Source: Yinghuangia seranimata (GTDB lineage: Bacteria; Actinomycetota; Actinomycetes; Streptomycetales; Streptomycetaceae). From it: a DNA stretch of 64,000 nt. The number at the start of each line of letters is the position of its first letter. The first letter of the stretch is position 1. The stretch spans positions 169,504-233,503 of the forward strand of contig NZ_JASAOI010000007.1 of the NCBI RefSeq assembly GCF_029953285.1, read 5' to 3'. The position numbers and the translations under genes are program-made. Below, one piece after another: positions 42,404 through 50,777 of this stretch. The notes under the pieces were generated by a model. That model worked only from the letters and a program-made list of their open reading frames with translations, ran no database searches and was not told the origin of the DNA.

Positions 42404-43240
42404 CTATCTCGTCGGAGCCACCGTGCCTCGTTGGCTCTGGGGCGGGATGCGGGCGGTGTGGCGGGCTACCAGTTCCGCCAATGCGGCCGGGGCTTCGGGG
42501 ATGCCTCGGAAGCCGGGGAAGGCGTTGACGTCTACCAGGGCGGGGCCTGTCGCGGTGGCGATCAGGTCGACGCCGTATATCTGGAGGCCGTAGGCGTCGC
42601 CGACGGCGCGGGCCAAGTCGGTCCAGGCGGGCGGGACCTGGTCGGGTGTCAGTTCGACGGTCGTCTTGGACCCGGCAGCGGCGGCGGGGCTCGTCGGGGG
42701 GCGGCGTAGACCGGCGAAGACCTTCCCGCCGATCACCCAGAACTTGTGGTCCCAGCCGTCCCCCGCCGCGAACTCCTGTACCACGACGGGCTCGTCGCGG
42801 CCCGCCGCGGCGCGGGCGAGCTCGTCAACCGTTCCGATCTCGGGCACGGGGTTGGCCCGGCTGCTGAACCGGCTCTTGAGAACGAGCGTGCGGCCGCCGA
42901 ACCGTGCGGCCGCGGCCGCCAGTGCGCCCGGGTCGGCGAAGCCGTGCGTCGCAGGCATCGGCAGGCCCGCGGCCGCCGCCGTCGCGGCCGTGCCCAGCCG
43001 ATCCAGGCACGCCTCGGTGGCGGCGGCCGAGTTCACGACCGGAACGCCCGCGGCCTCGGCGCGTCGACCCAGGTCGAGTCCGGCGGGCGAGCGGGTCTTG
43101 AGCAGGTACAGGTCGGCGTCGCCCGGACCGTCCGCGTCCGGGGCCAGGAACTCGACCCGCCACGCGCGTTCCCGCGCGAGGGCGGCGAACGCGGCGAGGG
43201 TCGGGTGCTCCGGGCGGTCGGTGACCACGCCCACTCTCAC
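42404..43240 (-). CDS. ATP-grasp ligase, second of a coupled pair
   Basis: A 278-residue RimK-type ATP-grasp protein. A Rossmann-like N-terminal part (VRVGVVTDRPEHPTL start) is followed by the ATP-binding Lys in VLKSRFSSRAN near residue 130, a VVQEFAAGDGWDHKFWVIGG strand pair, and the metal-binding tail GVDLIATATGPALVDVNAFPGF with the conserved Asp and Asn (near 255). These enzymes join a carboxylate to an amine through an acyl phosphate. The GTG at 43240 overlaps the stop of the upstream ATP-grasp gene by 4 bases (GTGA). The acceptor and donor are unknown. Confidence 0.8.
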   Translation of the reverse strand: MRVGVVTDRPEHPTLAAFAALARERAWRVEFLAPDADGPGDADLYLLKTRSPAGLDLGRRAEAAGVPVVNSAAATEACLDRLGTAATAAAAGLPMPATHGFADPGALAAAAARFGGRTLVLKSRFSSRANPVPEIGTVDELARAAAGRDEPVVVQEFAAGDGWDHKFWVIGGKVFAGLRRPPTSPAAAAGSKTTVELTPDQVPPAWTDLARAVGDAYGLQIYGVDLIATATGPALVDVNAFPGFRGIPEAPAALAELVARHTARIPPQSQRGTVAPTR

Positions 43241-44175
43241 GCGCGGACTCCCTGCCCGCGGGCGGCGGATTCCAGGCGTCCGGCGACACCGTGCGGCGCG
43301 GGCTGCCGGTTGGGCGGGACCGGTGCCGGTTCCACGGCCGTACTCACAGCGCCCGCACCGAGCATGGACGGCTGTCCGGCGAGCCGCAGTACGGTCGTCG
43401 CGACCCGGTCGACCGCGTCCGGCACCGCGCGGAAGCTCGGGAAGTCGTTGACGTCGACGACGATCCACCCGTCCGGCCCCTCGACCGCGTCGATGCCGAA
43501 CAGGTCGAGCCCGTACACCTCGCCGACGCGCGTGACGATGCGCGCCAGGTCGTCGGGCAGCGGCACCTCGCGCGAGGTCACGCGCCGTTCCGGGTGCAGC
43601 GGCGAGGTCCGCACAGTCGCGTGCAGTTCGCCGCCGACGCAGTAGATCTTGTAGTCGACACCCGGGTTGGGGATGTACGGCTGGACGAGCAGGAACCCCT
43701 CGTCGCGCAGCGCGTGGCGGACCTCGGCGAGGTCGCGCGCGTCGCGCACAATGTGCACGGCGCGCCCGGAGTTGCCGCCGACCGGCTTGACGACGAGCGG
43801 CCCGCCGGTCGTCTCCAGCGCCGCGAGGATGTCGGTCGTCGCCGCGAACCAGGTGTCCGGGAACGGCAGTCCGTGCTTGCGCGCGAGCGCCGCACCAACC
43901 GCCTTGTCGCGTACAGTGTGAACGGCACGCGCGTCGTTGATCGTGGTGACGCCGACCGCCGCGGCGGCGTCGAAGAGACTCAGGCCTGGCCCGCCGGACA
44001 CGGTTTTGAGGACCCACGCGTCGTGGCCGCGCGCGAGCAACTGGTCGAGGTTGACGAGCGAGCGGCCGGGCTCGACGACGTCGATCTGGTGGCCGCGCTC
44101 CCCCAGGCGGCGCGCGACGTCGAGCGGCATGCTGTCGTCCCGGTACTGGTCCTCGATCAGAAAACAGAGCCTCAA
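43237..44175 (-). CDS. ATP-grasp ligase, first of a coupled pair
   Basis: A 312-residue RimK-type ATP-grasp protein. LRLCFLIEDQYRDDSMPLDV begins the first domain, VVKPVGGNSGRAVHIV (near 130) binds ATP, VQPYIPNPGVDYKIYCVGG is the central strand, and DLFGIDAVEGPDGWIVVDVNDFPSF supplies the metal ligands. The TTG at 44175 is chosen because it is preceded by AGGGGCGG and makes the protein begin at the same place as its paralog downstream; an ATG at 44196 is the alternative. The C-terminal 40 residues are a low-complexity extension. The two enzymes probably act on one pathway, perhaps adding two residues to a small molecule or peptide. Confidence 0.8.
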   Translation of the reverse strand: MRLCFLIEDQYRDDSMPLDVARRLGERGHQIDVVEPGRSLVNLDQLLARGHDAWVLKTVSGGPGLSLFDAAAAVGVTTINDARAVHTVRDKAVGAALARKHGLPFPDTWFAATTDILAALETTGGPLVVKPVGGNSGRAVHIVRDARDLAEVRHALRDEGFLLVQPYIPNPGVDYKIYCVGGELHATVRTSPLHPERRVTSREVPLPDDLARIVTRVGEVYGLDLFGIDAVEGPDGWIVVDVNDFPSFRAVPDAVDRVATTVLRLAGQPSMLGAGAVSTAVEPAPVPPNRQPAPHGVAGRLESAARGQGVRA

Positions 44176-44324
44176 GGCACCGCCCCTATCCCCCATCGTC
44201 CGCCGCGCGACCCCCGCGCGGGAGACCACATTTTCACGCCGCCCGGGTCGGCCGTGCGCGCGGGCGGTGTAATTGACCAGATCCGGAATGAAATACCGGA
44301 CACAATATGATCATTCGCCGACAC
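44172..44324 (-). CDS. Candidate 50-residue ORF overlapping the start of the ATP-grasp gene
   Basis: A GTG at 44324 opens a 50-codon frame whose TGA (44172-44174) overlaps the TTG start of the first ATP-grasp gene (TTGA). The peptide begins VSANDHIVSGISFRIW and ends in RGGRWGIGAVP. The overlap repeats the GTGA coupling seen between the two ligases, which argues for translation. Against it, the first half has A/T-rich third positions, unlike its neighbours, and there is no RBS. It could be a short leader, a substrate peptide, or an untranslated region. The palindrome TGACCGGTCA (44325-44334) adjoins the GTG. Confidence 0.3.
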   Translation of the reverse strand: MSANDHIVSGISFRIWSITPPARTADPGGVKMWSPARGSRGGRWGIGAVP

Positions 44325-44408
44325 TGACCGGTCACATCACATACCCGCACCGCGGATGACGTAACGGCCGCGCTGCTTCACGCGGCCGGATCGGCTGGAT
44401 CGGTCGGG

Positions 44409-45320
44409 TCATCCGGCCCGGTCAGGCGCCTCACCCGGCCCCGCGAACGCCGCCCGCGCGTGCGCCACGAACGCACGGGCCGCCGGTCCGGTCGGCGCGT
44501 CCGCGCGCCACACCAGTTCGATGCGGGCGCGCGGCCGCGGCGACGTCAACGCGACCGGCCGCAATCCACCGGGGTGCGCGGCGGCGAACGCGGCGGGCAG
44601 GATCGCGATACCGAGTCCGTCCGCGGCGAGCTGCCCGACCATGAACGGGTCGCCGGCCTCGAAGGCGACCCGCGGCCGGAACCCGGCGGTCGCGCAGGCC
44701 GCCTCGAGCGCCGTCCGCATACCGCTGCCGCGCGGCAGGCACGCCAGCGGCGCGTCGCGCAGCGCCCCGAGGGTGATCTCGGCGTGCACGGCCAGCGGGT
44801 GGCCGGGCGGGACCGCGGCACCCAACTCCTGTTCGGTGACGACGAGCCCGTCCACGCCCGCCGGGCGCCGCTCCGCGACACCGACGACCGCGAGGTCGAG
44901 CCGCCCCGCGCGCACCGCGTCGAGCAGCCGGTCGGAGCGGTCCTCGGTGAGCGTGATCTCGACGTCCGGGTGGGCGCGATGGAACGCGGCCAGCAGCCCC
45001 GGGAGTTCGCCGAGCGGGCGGGACGGGATGGTGCCGATCGCGACGCGGCCGCGCACCAGCCCGGTGAGTTGCTCCACGGCGTGCCGGACGGCGGCCACGT
45101 TGTCCAGCGCGGCGCGCGCGTACGGCAGCACCGCCTCGCCGACGGAGGTCGGCCGCACGGTGCGCCCGGTGCGGTCGAGGAGCTCCTGCCCGAGCTCGCG
45201 CTCCAACTGCCGGATCTGGGCGCTGACGCCGGGTTGGGCGACGTGCAGTCGGGCCGCGGCCCTGGTGAAGCTCGCCTCGTCGACGACCGCGACGAGGTAT
45301 TCGAGCTGACGCAGTTCCAT
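44409..45320 (-). CDS. LysR-family transcriptional regulator
   Basis: A 303-residue LTTR. The N-terminal winged HTH MELRQLEYLVAVVDEASFTR, then AARLHVAQPGVSAQIRQLERELG, is typical. The substrate-binding domain runs from about residue 90 to the end (GTIPSRPLGELPGLL, then DLAVVG). It faces the SnoaL-like gene across 147 bases, the classical arrangement in which an LTTR activates the divergent gene. Possible binding sites with TTC-N12-GAA symmetry lie near 45330-45347. Confidence 0.9.
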   Translation of the reverse strand: MELRQLEYLVAVVDEASFTRAAARLHVAQPGVSAQIRQLERELGQELLDRTGRTVRPTSVGEAVLPYARAALDNVAAVRHAVEQLTGLVRGRVAIGTIPSRPLGELPGLLAAFHRAHPDVEITLTEDRSDRLLDAVRAGRLDLAVVGVAERRPAGVDGLVVTEQELGAAVPPGHPLAVHAEITLGALRDAPLACLPRGSGMRTALEAACATAGFRPRVAFEAGDPFMVGQLAADGLGIAILPAAFAAAHPGGLRPVALTSPRPRARIELVWRADAPTGPAARAFVAHARAAFAGPGEAPDRAG

Positions 45321-45467
45321 AACTGTCGATTCTAGCTGGCATATGAACCATGTCTTGGACTTCTGGATCGTGGCCGCCGAGAATAGAGGTGCGGACAGGG
45401 AAGGCGGCACCGGAAGCCGCCGAACGACCGCACACAGCACGGGAATCGCAGGAGAAGAGGGATCGTC

Positions 45468-45821
45468 ATGAGCGTCGACCGCGAGAAGGCCGCCACCCCC
45501 GAGGACATCACCCGCCTGTTCGTCGAGCGCGTCAACGCCGGCGACGCGGAGGGCCTGGCGGAGCTGTACGAGCCGGACGCGGTGATGGCCTACCCGCCCG
45601 GCCAGGTGACCTCGGGACGCGCCGCGATCCTGGCGCTGTTCGAGGCGATGATCGCCGCCCGGCCGACGTTCGCGCCCGAGGAGCCGCTGCCGACGATCGT
45701 CACGGGCGACCTCGCGCTGACCTCGACCCGCGCGAAGGACGGCACCGGGGGCCGCGCGCAGGTGGTGCGGCGGCAGGCCGACGGCAGCTGGCTGCGCGTT
45801 CTGGACAGGCCGGAGGGCTGA
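45468..45821 (+). CDS. SnoaL/NTF2-like fold protein
   Basis: A 117-residue small alpha+beta barrel protein. TPEDITRLFVERVNAGDAEGLAELYEPDAVMAYP is the standard NTF2-like (SnoaL_3/DUF4440) opening, with the later GDLALTSTR and Gln-Val-Val-Arg-Arg strands. Such proteins bind or isomerise small hydrophobic compounds. GAGGGA lies about 8 bases upstream of the ATG. It is controlled, most likely, by the divergent LysR protein. Confidence 0.85.
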   Translation: MSVDREKAATPEDITRLFVERVNAGDAEGLAELYEPDAVMAYPPGQVTSGRAAILALFEAMIAARPTFAPEEPLPTIVTGDLALTSTRAKDGTGGRAQVVRRQADGSWLRVLDRPEG

Positions 45822-45954
45822 TCGGCGCGTTCCGTGCGGTGTCGTACGGAAAACGCGGCGGACCGGAGACGGTCGGAAATAGGGCGGGCGGACGGAGTGC
45901 TCACGCACCCCGGCCGCCCGCTTTCGCGTGCGCGCCGCGCAGGACCCGAGACAC

Positions 45955-45984
45955 AGTAGCCATGTACTTAGTAGCCATGTACAT
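45955..45984. promoter_or_regulatory. Tandem 15-bp repeat/MarR-type operator
   Basis: AGTAGCCATGTACTT (45955-45969) is repeated at 45970-45984 with 13 of 15 bases identical. The junction TACTTAGTA (45965-45973) is itself a perfect palindrome around a T. It lies about 70-100 bases upstream of the MarR-type gene and is the likely operator/promoter of that operon. The remainder of 45822-46055 shows no gene. Confidence 0.55.
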
Positions 45985-46055
45985 TGTTTCTGGTGAGGCC
46001 GGCCCCGCCACCGGGACCGACCAGGACCACCGCCGCACCACCCGAGGAGACCGCC

Positions 46056-46511
46056 ATGACCGCCCCGACCGTCATCGCCACCGCGACCCCGCTCAACCCG
46101 CAGATCCTCGGCCAGGCCGAGAACGCCCACCGCGCGCTGCTGGAGCGCATCCTCGGAACGCACGGCGGCACCTACCACCAGTGGGTCGCGCTCACCCTGA
46201 CCGCGAACGGCGGCGACACCGTCGAGCGCGCGCCGCTGCTCGGCCGGATCGCCGGCGCGCTCAAGGTCGACGCCGAGACCGCCTCCCGCGCCCTGTCCGA
46301 CCTGGTCGCCGAGGGCCTCGTCGCCGAGACGCCCGACGGCGCGTCCGTGGCCGCGACCGAGGCGGGCCGCGCCCGGTTCGGCGCCGTGCGGGCCGCGATC
46401 GGCGAGAAGCTCGGCCGCGCGTACGCCGTCGCCACCGCGGAGGAACTGGCCGTCGCCGGCCGCGTCCTGGCCGCCGTCACCGAGCGGATCGACGCGGAAC
46501 TGGCCGGCTGA
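46056..46511 (+). CDS. MarR-like winged-helix regulator
   Basis: A 151-residue helical winged-helix protein. LRxx pattern: RALLERILGTHGGTYHQWVALTLTANGG (helices 1-2), then LGRIAGALKVDAETASRALSDLVAEGLV (recognition helix) and ATEAGRARF (wing). A strong GAGGAGA lies 5 bases before the ATG. It precedes the epoxide hydrolase by 67 bases in the same direction, so it probably regulates it and is co-transcribed. Confidence 0.8.
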   Translation: MTAPTVIATATPLNPQILGQAENAHRALLERILGTHGGTYHQWVALTLTANGGDTVERAPLLGRIAGALKVDAETASRALSDLVAEGLVAETPDGASVAATEAGRARFGAVRAAIGEKLGRAYAVATAEELAVAGRVLAAVTERIDAELAG

Positions 46512-46578
46512 CCCCGGCCCGTCCCCGCTTCGCCGTCCACGCCCCGACCACAGCGAACACGCCCTCGGAGGACCCGCC

Positions 46579-47661
46579 ATGATCACCCCCTTCCGCATCG
46601 ACATCCCGCAGGCCGACCTCGACGAGCTGCACGACCGGCTGGCCCGCACCCGTTGGCCCGACGAACTACCGGACGCCGGTTGGGACTACGGCATCCCGCT
46701 GGCCCGGGTGAAGTCGCTCGCCGAGTACTGGCGGACCGGCTACGACTGGCGCAAGTGGGAGGCCCGGCTCAACGAACTGCCGCAGTTCACCACGGAGATC
46801 GACGGGCAGAACATCCACTTCGTGCACGTGCGCTCGGAGGCGCCGGACGCGCTGCCGGTCGTGCTCACGCACGGCTGGCCGGGCTCGTTCGTCGAGTACA
46901 TGGAGGTCGTCGAGCCGCTGTCCCGGGAGTTCCACCTGGTCATCCCGTCGATACCGGGCTTCGCGTTCTCCGGTCCGACGCGCGAACGCGGCTGGGACGT
47001 CGACCGGGTGGCCCGCGCCTGGGCCGAGCTGATGGCCCGCCTCGGCTACGACCGTTACGGCGTGCACGGCGGCGACTTCGGCGCGGCGATCTCGCGTTCC
47101 CTCGCCGCGCTCAAGCCGGACCAGGTGGTCGTCGCCGCACACTTCACGTACCTGCCGACGCCGCCCCCGCCGGGCTGGACGGGCGAACTGTCGGACGGCG
47201 ACCGCGAACGCGTCGAGCAGATCAAGGCCTACATGGCCAAGCAGCCCGCGGCGCGGGTGGTCAACTCGACGGTGCCGCAGACCCTCGCGTACTCCCTCAA
47301 CGACTCCCCGACCGGCCTGCTGGCCTGGCTCACCGAGCGCATCACCGAGTGGGGCGACCCGGACGTGCCGATGAGCGACGACCACCTGCTGACCAACGTG
47401 TCGCTGTACTGGCTGACCGGCACGGCCGGTTCCGCAGGGCGGCTGCACCGCGAGTCCACCACGCCGCCGCCCGGCGTCACCCAGCCCGTGGGTGTCTCGG
47501 TCTTCGCGCACGACATCACCCGGTCGATCCGGGTGTTCGCGGAGCGGTCGTTCGACATCGTGCACTGGGCCGAGTTCGAACGGGGCGGCCACTACGCACC
47601 GTTGGAGATCCCCGAGGAGTACGCGTCGGACTTCGCCGCGTTCTTCCGCGCCTACAAGTAG
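46579..47661 (+). CDS. Epoxide hydrolase
   Basis: A 360-residue epoxide hydrolase of the N-terminal EHN type (ITPFRIDIPQADLDELHDRL). The catalytic Asp166 sits in HGGDFGAAI, with the oxyanion HGWPGS at 98-103 and the base His near residue 339 in FERGGHYAPLE. It opens epoxides to diols and is typical of xenobiotic or secondary-metabolite detoxification. It is the effector of the MarR operon and ends just before a 15-bp terminator. Confidence 0.9.
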   Translation: MITPFRIDIPQADLDELHDRLARTRWPDELPDAGWDYGIPLARVKSLAEYWRTGYDWRKWEARLNELPQFTTEIDGQNIHFVHVRSEAPDALPVVLTHGWPGSFVEYMEVVEPLSREFHLVIPSIPGFAFSGPTRERGWDVDRVARAWAELMARLGYDRYGVHGGDFGAAISRSLAALKPDQVVVAAHFTYLPTPPPPGWTGELSDGDRERVEQIKAYMAKQPAARVVNSTVPQTLAYSLNDSPTGLLAWLTERITEWGDPDVPMSDDHLLTNVSLYWLTGTAGSAGRLHRESTTPPPGVTQPVGVSVFAHDITRSIRVFAERSFDIVHWAEFERGGHYAPLEIPEEYASDFAAFFRAYK

Positions 47662-47670
47662 CACCGCGCC

Positions 47671-47710
47671 CGCTGTGCCCCGTGCAGCCCCACGCGCACG
47701 GGGCACAGCG
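47671..47710 (+). terminator. Terminator of the epoxide hydrolase operon
   Basis: Perfect 15-bp arms CGCTGTGCCCCGTGC (47671-47685) and GCACGGGGCACAGCG (47696-47710) with a 10-base loop, 10 bases after the stop. Confidence 0.75.
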
Positions 47711-47844
47711 CCTCGGCGGAAGCGTGTTTCGCGCGATACGGACGCGGAGTTCGCCCAGCGCACGGCCGATTGACCGGGCGATCGACAGCCCTGAGGATGC
47801 GATCCGCCAACCGGCCGTATCCACGCACACTCGGGGGACTGAGC

Positions 47845-48582
47845 ATGACCGCCACCGTCGACACACACGGCGCCAAGAGGATCCTCATGGTCGTCTCGAA
47901 CCCGGCGGTCTCCGCGCGGACCGGCTGGGACATCGGCTTCTGGTGGGCGGAACTCACACACCCGTACTGGGAGTTCACCGAGGCCGGCTACACCGTCGAC
48001 ATCGCCAGCCCGGACGGCGGGACCCTGCGCGCCGACTCCTGGAGCGACCCGCGCGACGAGTCCGGCTACTCCGCGCACGACCTGATCAGCCTCGGGTTCA
48101 TCACCTCGCCGCGGCACGCCACGCTGATCGAGGACACCCGTCCGCTCGCCGAGGTGGCGCTCGCGGACTACGACGCCGTGCTGCTGGTCGGCGGCCAGGC
48201 CCCGATGTACACGTTCGTCGACGACAAGCGCGTCCACGACCTGCTGGCCGACGCCTACGATTCCGGCAAGATCACCGCGGTCATCTGCCACGCGACCGCG
48301 GCCCTGCTGAAGACCCGGCTCTCCGACGGCGAACTGCTCGTGTCCGGCAAGACGTGGACCGGGTTCGCCAACTCCGAGGAGGACTTCGCCGACGAGTTCG
48401 TCGGGCAGCGCATCCAGCCGTTCCGCATCGAGGACGAGGCCCGCGCCCTCCCCGGGACCAACTTCGTCGTGCAGGGCCGCTTCCGCGCGCACGCGCTGCG
48501 CGACGGGAACCTCGTCACCGGCCAGCAGCAGTACTCGGGAGCGGCGGCCGCGCGCCTCGTCATCGAGGCGCTGGGCAGGTAG
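47845..48582 (+). CDS. DJ-1/PfpI-family protein (Hsp31-type)
   Basis: A 245-residue DJ-1/PfpI glutamine-amidotransferase-fold protein. The nucleophilic Cys148 is in AVICHATAALL, with the preceding LLVGGQAPMYTF. TGWDIGFWWAELTHPYWEF near residue 26 is typical of the Hsp31/glyoxalase III-like branch, which converts methylglyoxal or acts as a chaperone. The ATG at 47845 has GGGGGA at a reasonable distance. It follows the epoxide hydrolase terminator, so it has its own promoter in 47711-47844. Confidence 0.88.
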   Translation: MTATVDTHGAKRILMVVSNPAVSARTGWDIGFWWAELTHPYWEFTEAGYTVDIASPDGGTLRADSWSDPRDESGYSAHDLISLGFITSPRHATLIEDTRPLAEVALADYDAVLLVGGQAPMYTFVDDKRVHDLLADAYDSGKITAVICHATAALLKTRLSDGELLVSGKTWTGFANSEEDFADEFVGQRIQPFRIEDEARALPGTNFVVQGRFRAHALRDGNLVTGQQQYSGAAAARLVIEALGR

Positions 48583-48623
48583 CCCCGGGGCCGCCCCCCT
48601 CCGGCCGGCTGCCGAGCGAGGTG

Positions 48624-48670
48624 TATCCGGCGGTTACTTGACTCGGTCTTGTTATCCGGCGGCCACCTTG
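48624..48670 (+). repeat. Direct repeat in the phosphoesterase promoter region
   Basis: TATCCGGCGGTTACTTG (48624-48640) recurs as TATCCGGCGGCCACCTTG (48653-48670). The copies start 29 bases apart, close to three helical turns, upstream of the secreted phosphoesterase gene. An activator site is possible. Confidence 0.4.
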
Positions 48671-48691
48671 CCGTTACGCGGCCGCGGGAAC

Positions 48692-48720
48692 GTGTGGTGA
48701 CCGAACGGTAACCACCACAC
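48692..48720. promoter_or_regulatory. Dyad upstream of the phosphoesterase
   Basis: GTGTGGTG (48692-48699) with CACCACAC (48713-48720), and inside it ACCG/CGGT around AA. On the minus strand the sequence reads as two 11-base units beginning GTTACCG and GTCACCA, loosely like a Pho box. The gene starts at 48734. PhoP control is only a suggestion. Confidence 0.35.
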
Positions 48721-48733
48721 AAGGGGTTGAAGC

Positions 48734-50644
48734 ATGCGACACCGTCGCATCGGAAGGATCGGCGGCGCCGTCGCCGCGGCGCTCGCGATGTGCGCCGCGG
48801 CGCTCGGCACGGCCGTGACGCCGGCGCACGCCGCCGGGGCCTCCAGCGCCAACCTGATCGTCGACGCCGGGGCCGAGTCCGCGGCCATCTGCTCGACCAA
48901 CGGGCTCGACGGCATGACGATGCCCGGCTGGACGATCACGAGCGGCGAGCCGACGGCCGTCTGCTACGGCGCGCCGGACGGCTTCCCCGACGCCTCCACC
49001 CCCGGATCGCCCACCCGGGGACGGCAGTTCTTCGCGGGCGGCGCCACCGGGGACGCGTCGCTCACGCAGACCGTCGACGTCTCCGCGGCCGCCTCCGCGA
49101 TCGACGCGGGCGGCACGACGTACGACCTGACGGGATGGCTCGGCGGGTACGCGGGCCAGCTCGACCGCGTCGGCCTCGCCGCGACGTTCCGCAACGCGTC
49201 CGGCGGCAGCCTCGGCAGCGCCCAGCTCGCCCCGGCGACCAGCACCGACCGCGGGCTGGCCACCAAGTTCCTGTACCGCGAGGCGACCGGCGCGGTGCCG
49301 GCCGGCACCCGGTCGATCAGCCTGGTCCTGGCGTTCACTTGGACCGCCGGGAACACCACCGACGGCTACGCGGACGACCTGTCGCTGACGCTGTCCACGC
49401 CGCTCCCCGCCCCCGCGCTGACCGAGCCCGCGTCCCAGGTCCCGGGCTACGACCACGTGTTCATGGTCATGATGGAGAACGAGAACTACGAGGACATCGT
49501 CGGCAACACCAGCAAGGCCCCGTACCTCAACAGCCTGGCCAACGCGAACACGGTCCTCACCCAGTCGTACGCCGTCACCCACCCGAGCGACCCCAACTAC
49601 GTCGCGCTCGCCGCGGGCGGCCTGTACGGCCTGCACGACAACAGCCCGTTCACCACGACCATCGACGCCCCGCACATCGGCACCCGCGTCGAGCAGGCCG
49701 GCAAGACGTGGAAGAGCTACATCGAGAACCAGAACGGCAACTGCGACATGACCACGCACGGGAGCTACAGCCCCGACGACGTGCCGTTCGTGTTCTTCAA
49801 GGACATCAAGGCCGACCAGGCCCGCTGCGCCGCGCACCTCCAGCCGCTCACCACGATGGTCTCCGACCTCCGGTCCGCGGCTACCACACCGAACTTCGCG
49901 TGGTTCGCCGCCGACGGCTGCGACGACATGGAGGGCTGCGGCATCACCGCCGGCGACAACTGGCTGAAGAACACACTGCCGAACATCTTCGCGTCGCCCG
50001 CGTGGCGCACGCAGCGGTCGCTGCTCGTCATCACCTTCGACGAGGCGGCCACCAAGGCGTACGGGCCGAGTTACCCCAACCGCATCCCGACCGTCCTGAT
50101 CGGGTCGCAGGGTTCGGTGAAGACCGGCTTCCAGAGCGGCGGCCGCGTCGACCACTACGGCGTGCTCGCCACCGTCGACAAGGCCCTCGGCCTGGCGCCG
50201 CTCACCAACAACGACCGCTACGCCGCGCCCGTCAACGACGCGTGGAACCCGGTCGGCACGACGCCCGCCGGGCCGATCACCGGTGTGGGCAGCGACCGTT
50301 GCGCGGACGTCCCCGGAAGCAACACCACCGACGGCACGCAGCTGATCCTGTGGGGCTGCCACGGCGCCGCCAATCAGCGCTGGACGCTCGGGGCCGACCG
50401 CTCCGTGAGCGCCCTGGGCAAGTGCCTGACCGCCGCCACGGCGAACGGTTCGGCCGCCACCATCAGCACCTGCACCGGGGCCGCCACGCAGAAGTGGACG
50501 TACGACCCCGCCACCATGCGCCTGAGCAACGACGCTTCGGGCCGCTGCCTCGACGCCAACGGCGGCGCGACGGCCGACAACACGAAGTTGATCGTTTGGG
50601 ACTGCCACACCGGCACGAACCAGCAGTGGATCGCCCCGAGCTGA
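48734..50644 (+). CDS. Secreted phosphoesterase with ricin-type lectin domain
   Basis: A 636-residue exported protein. Signal peptide 1-33 (twin-basic start, cleavage after AHA). Residues about 35-215 form a beta-rich domain (NLIVDAGAES start), possibly carbohydrate-binding. A phosphoesterase domain of the phospholipase C/acid phosphatase superfamily follows (about 235-500): DHVFMVMMENENYEDIVG, THPSDPNYVALAAG, then ITFDEAATKAYG. The C-terminal ricin B-lectin trefoil (about 515-636) has QxW repeats NQRWTL, TQKWTY, NQQWI. The AGGGG element precedes the ATG. It probably releases phosphate from a cell-wall or polymer substrate. Confidence 0.88.
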   Translation: MRHRRIGRIGGAVAAALAMCAAALGTAVTPAHAAGASSANLIVDAGAESAAICSTNGLDGMTMPGWTITSGEPTAVCYGAPDGFPDASTPGSPTRGRQFFAGGATGDASLTQTVDVSAAASAIDAGGTTYDLTGWLGGYAGQLDRVGLAATFRNASGGSLGSAQLAPATSTDRGLATKFLYREATGAVPAGTRSISLVLAFTWTAGNTTDGYADDLSLTLSTPLPAPALTEPASQVPGYDHVFMVMMENENYEDIVGNTSKAPYLNSLANANTVLTQSYAVTHPSDPNYVALAAGGLYGLHDNSPFTTTIDAPHIGTRVEQAGKTWKSYIENQNGNCDMTTHGSYSPDDVPFVFFKDIKADQARCAAHLQPLTTMVSDLRSAATTPNFAWFAADGCDDMEGCGITAGDNWLKNTLPNIFASPAWRTQRSLLVITFDEAATKAYGPSYPNRIPTVLIGSQGSVKTGFQSGGRVDHYGVLATVDKALGLAPLTNNDRYAAPVNDAWNPVGTTPAGPITGVGSDRCADVPGSNTTDGTQLILWGCHGAANQRWTLGADRSVSALGKCLTAATANGSAATISTCTGAATQKWTYDPATMRLSNDASGRCLDANGGATADNTKLIVWDCHTGTNQQWIAPS

Positions 50645-50727
50645 CGATCCCTCACAAGTAGGCACCAGCGGCGCCCGGCCCCGGACCCCGCTGCGGTCGA
50701 CCCGCGGCGAGGTCCGGCCCGGCACGT

Positions 50728-50765
50728 CGCGTACCGGCCGGGCGCCGTTGACCGGCCGGTACGCG
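50728..50765. terminator. Bidirectional terminator
   Basis: Perfect 14-bp arms CGCGTACCGGCCGG (50728-50741) and CCGGCCGGTACGCG (50752-50765) around a 10-base loop, between two convergent genes. Confidence 0.7.
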
Positions 50766-50777
50766 CGTGCCGGCCGG

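Noticed and set aside
41925..42593. Plus-strand ORF of 222 codons over the UvrA remnant.
   Set aside because: Low-complexity Pro/Ala/Thr sequence; the minus strand shows the recognisable Walker A.
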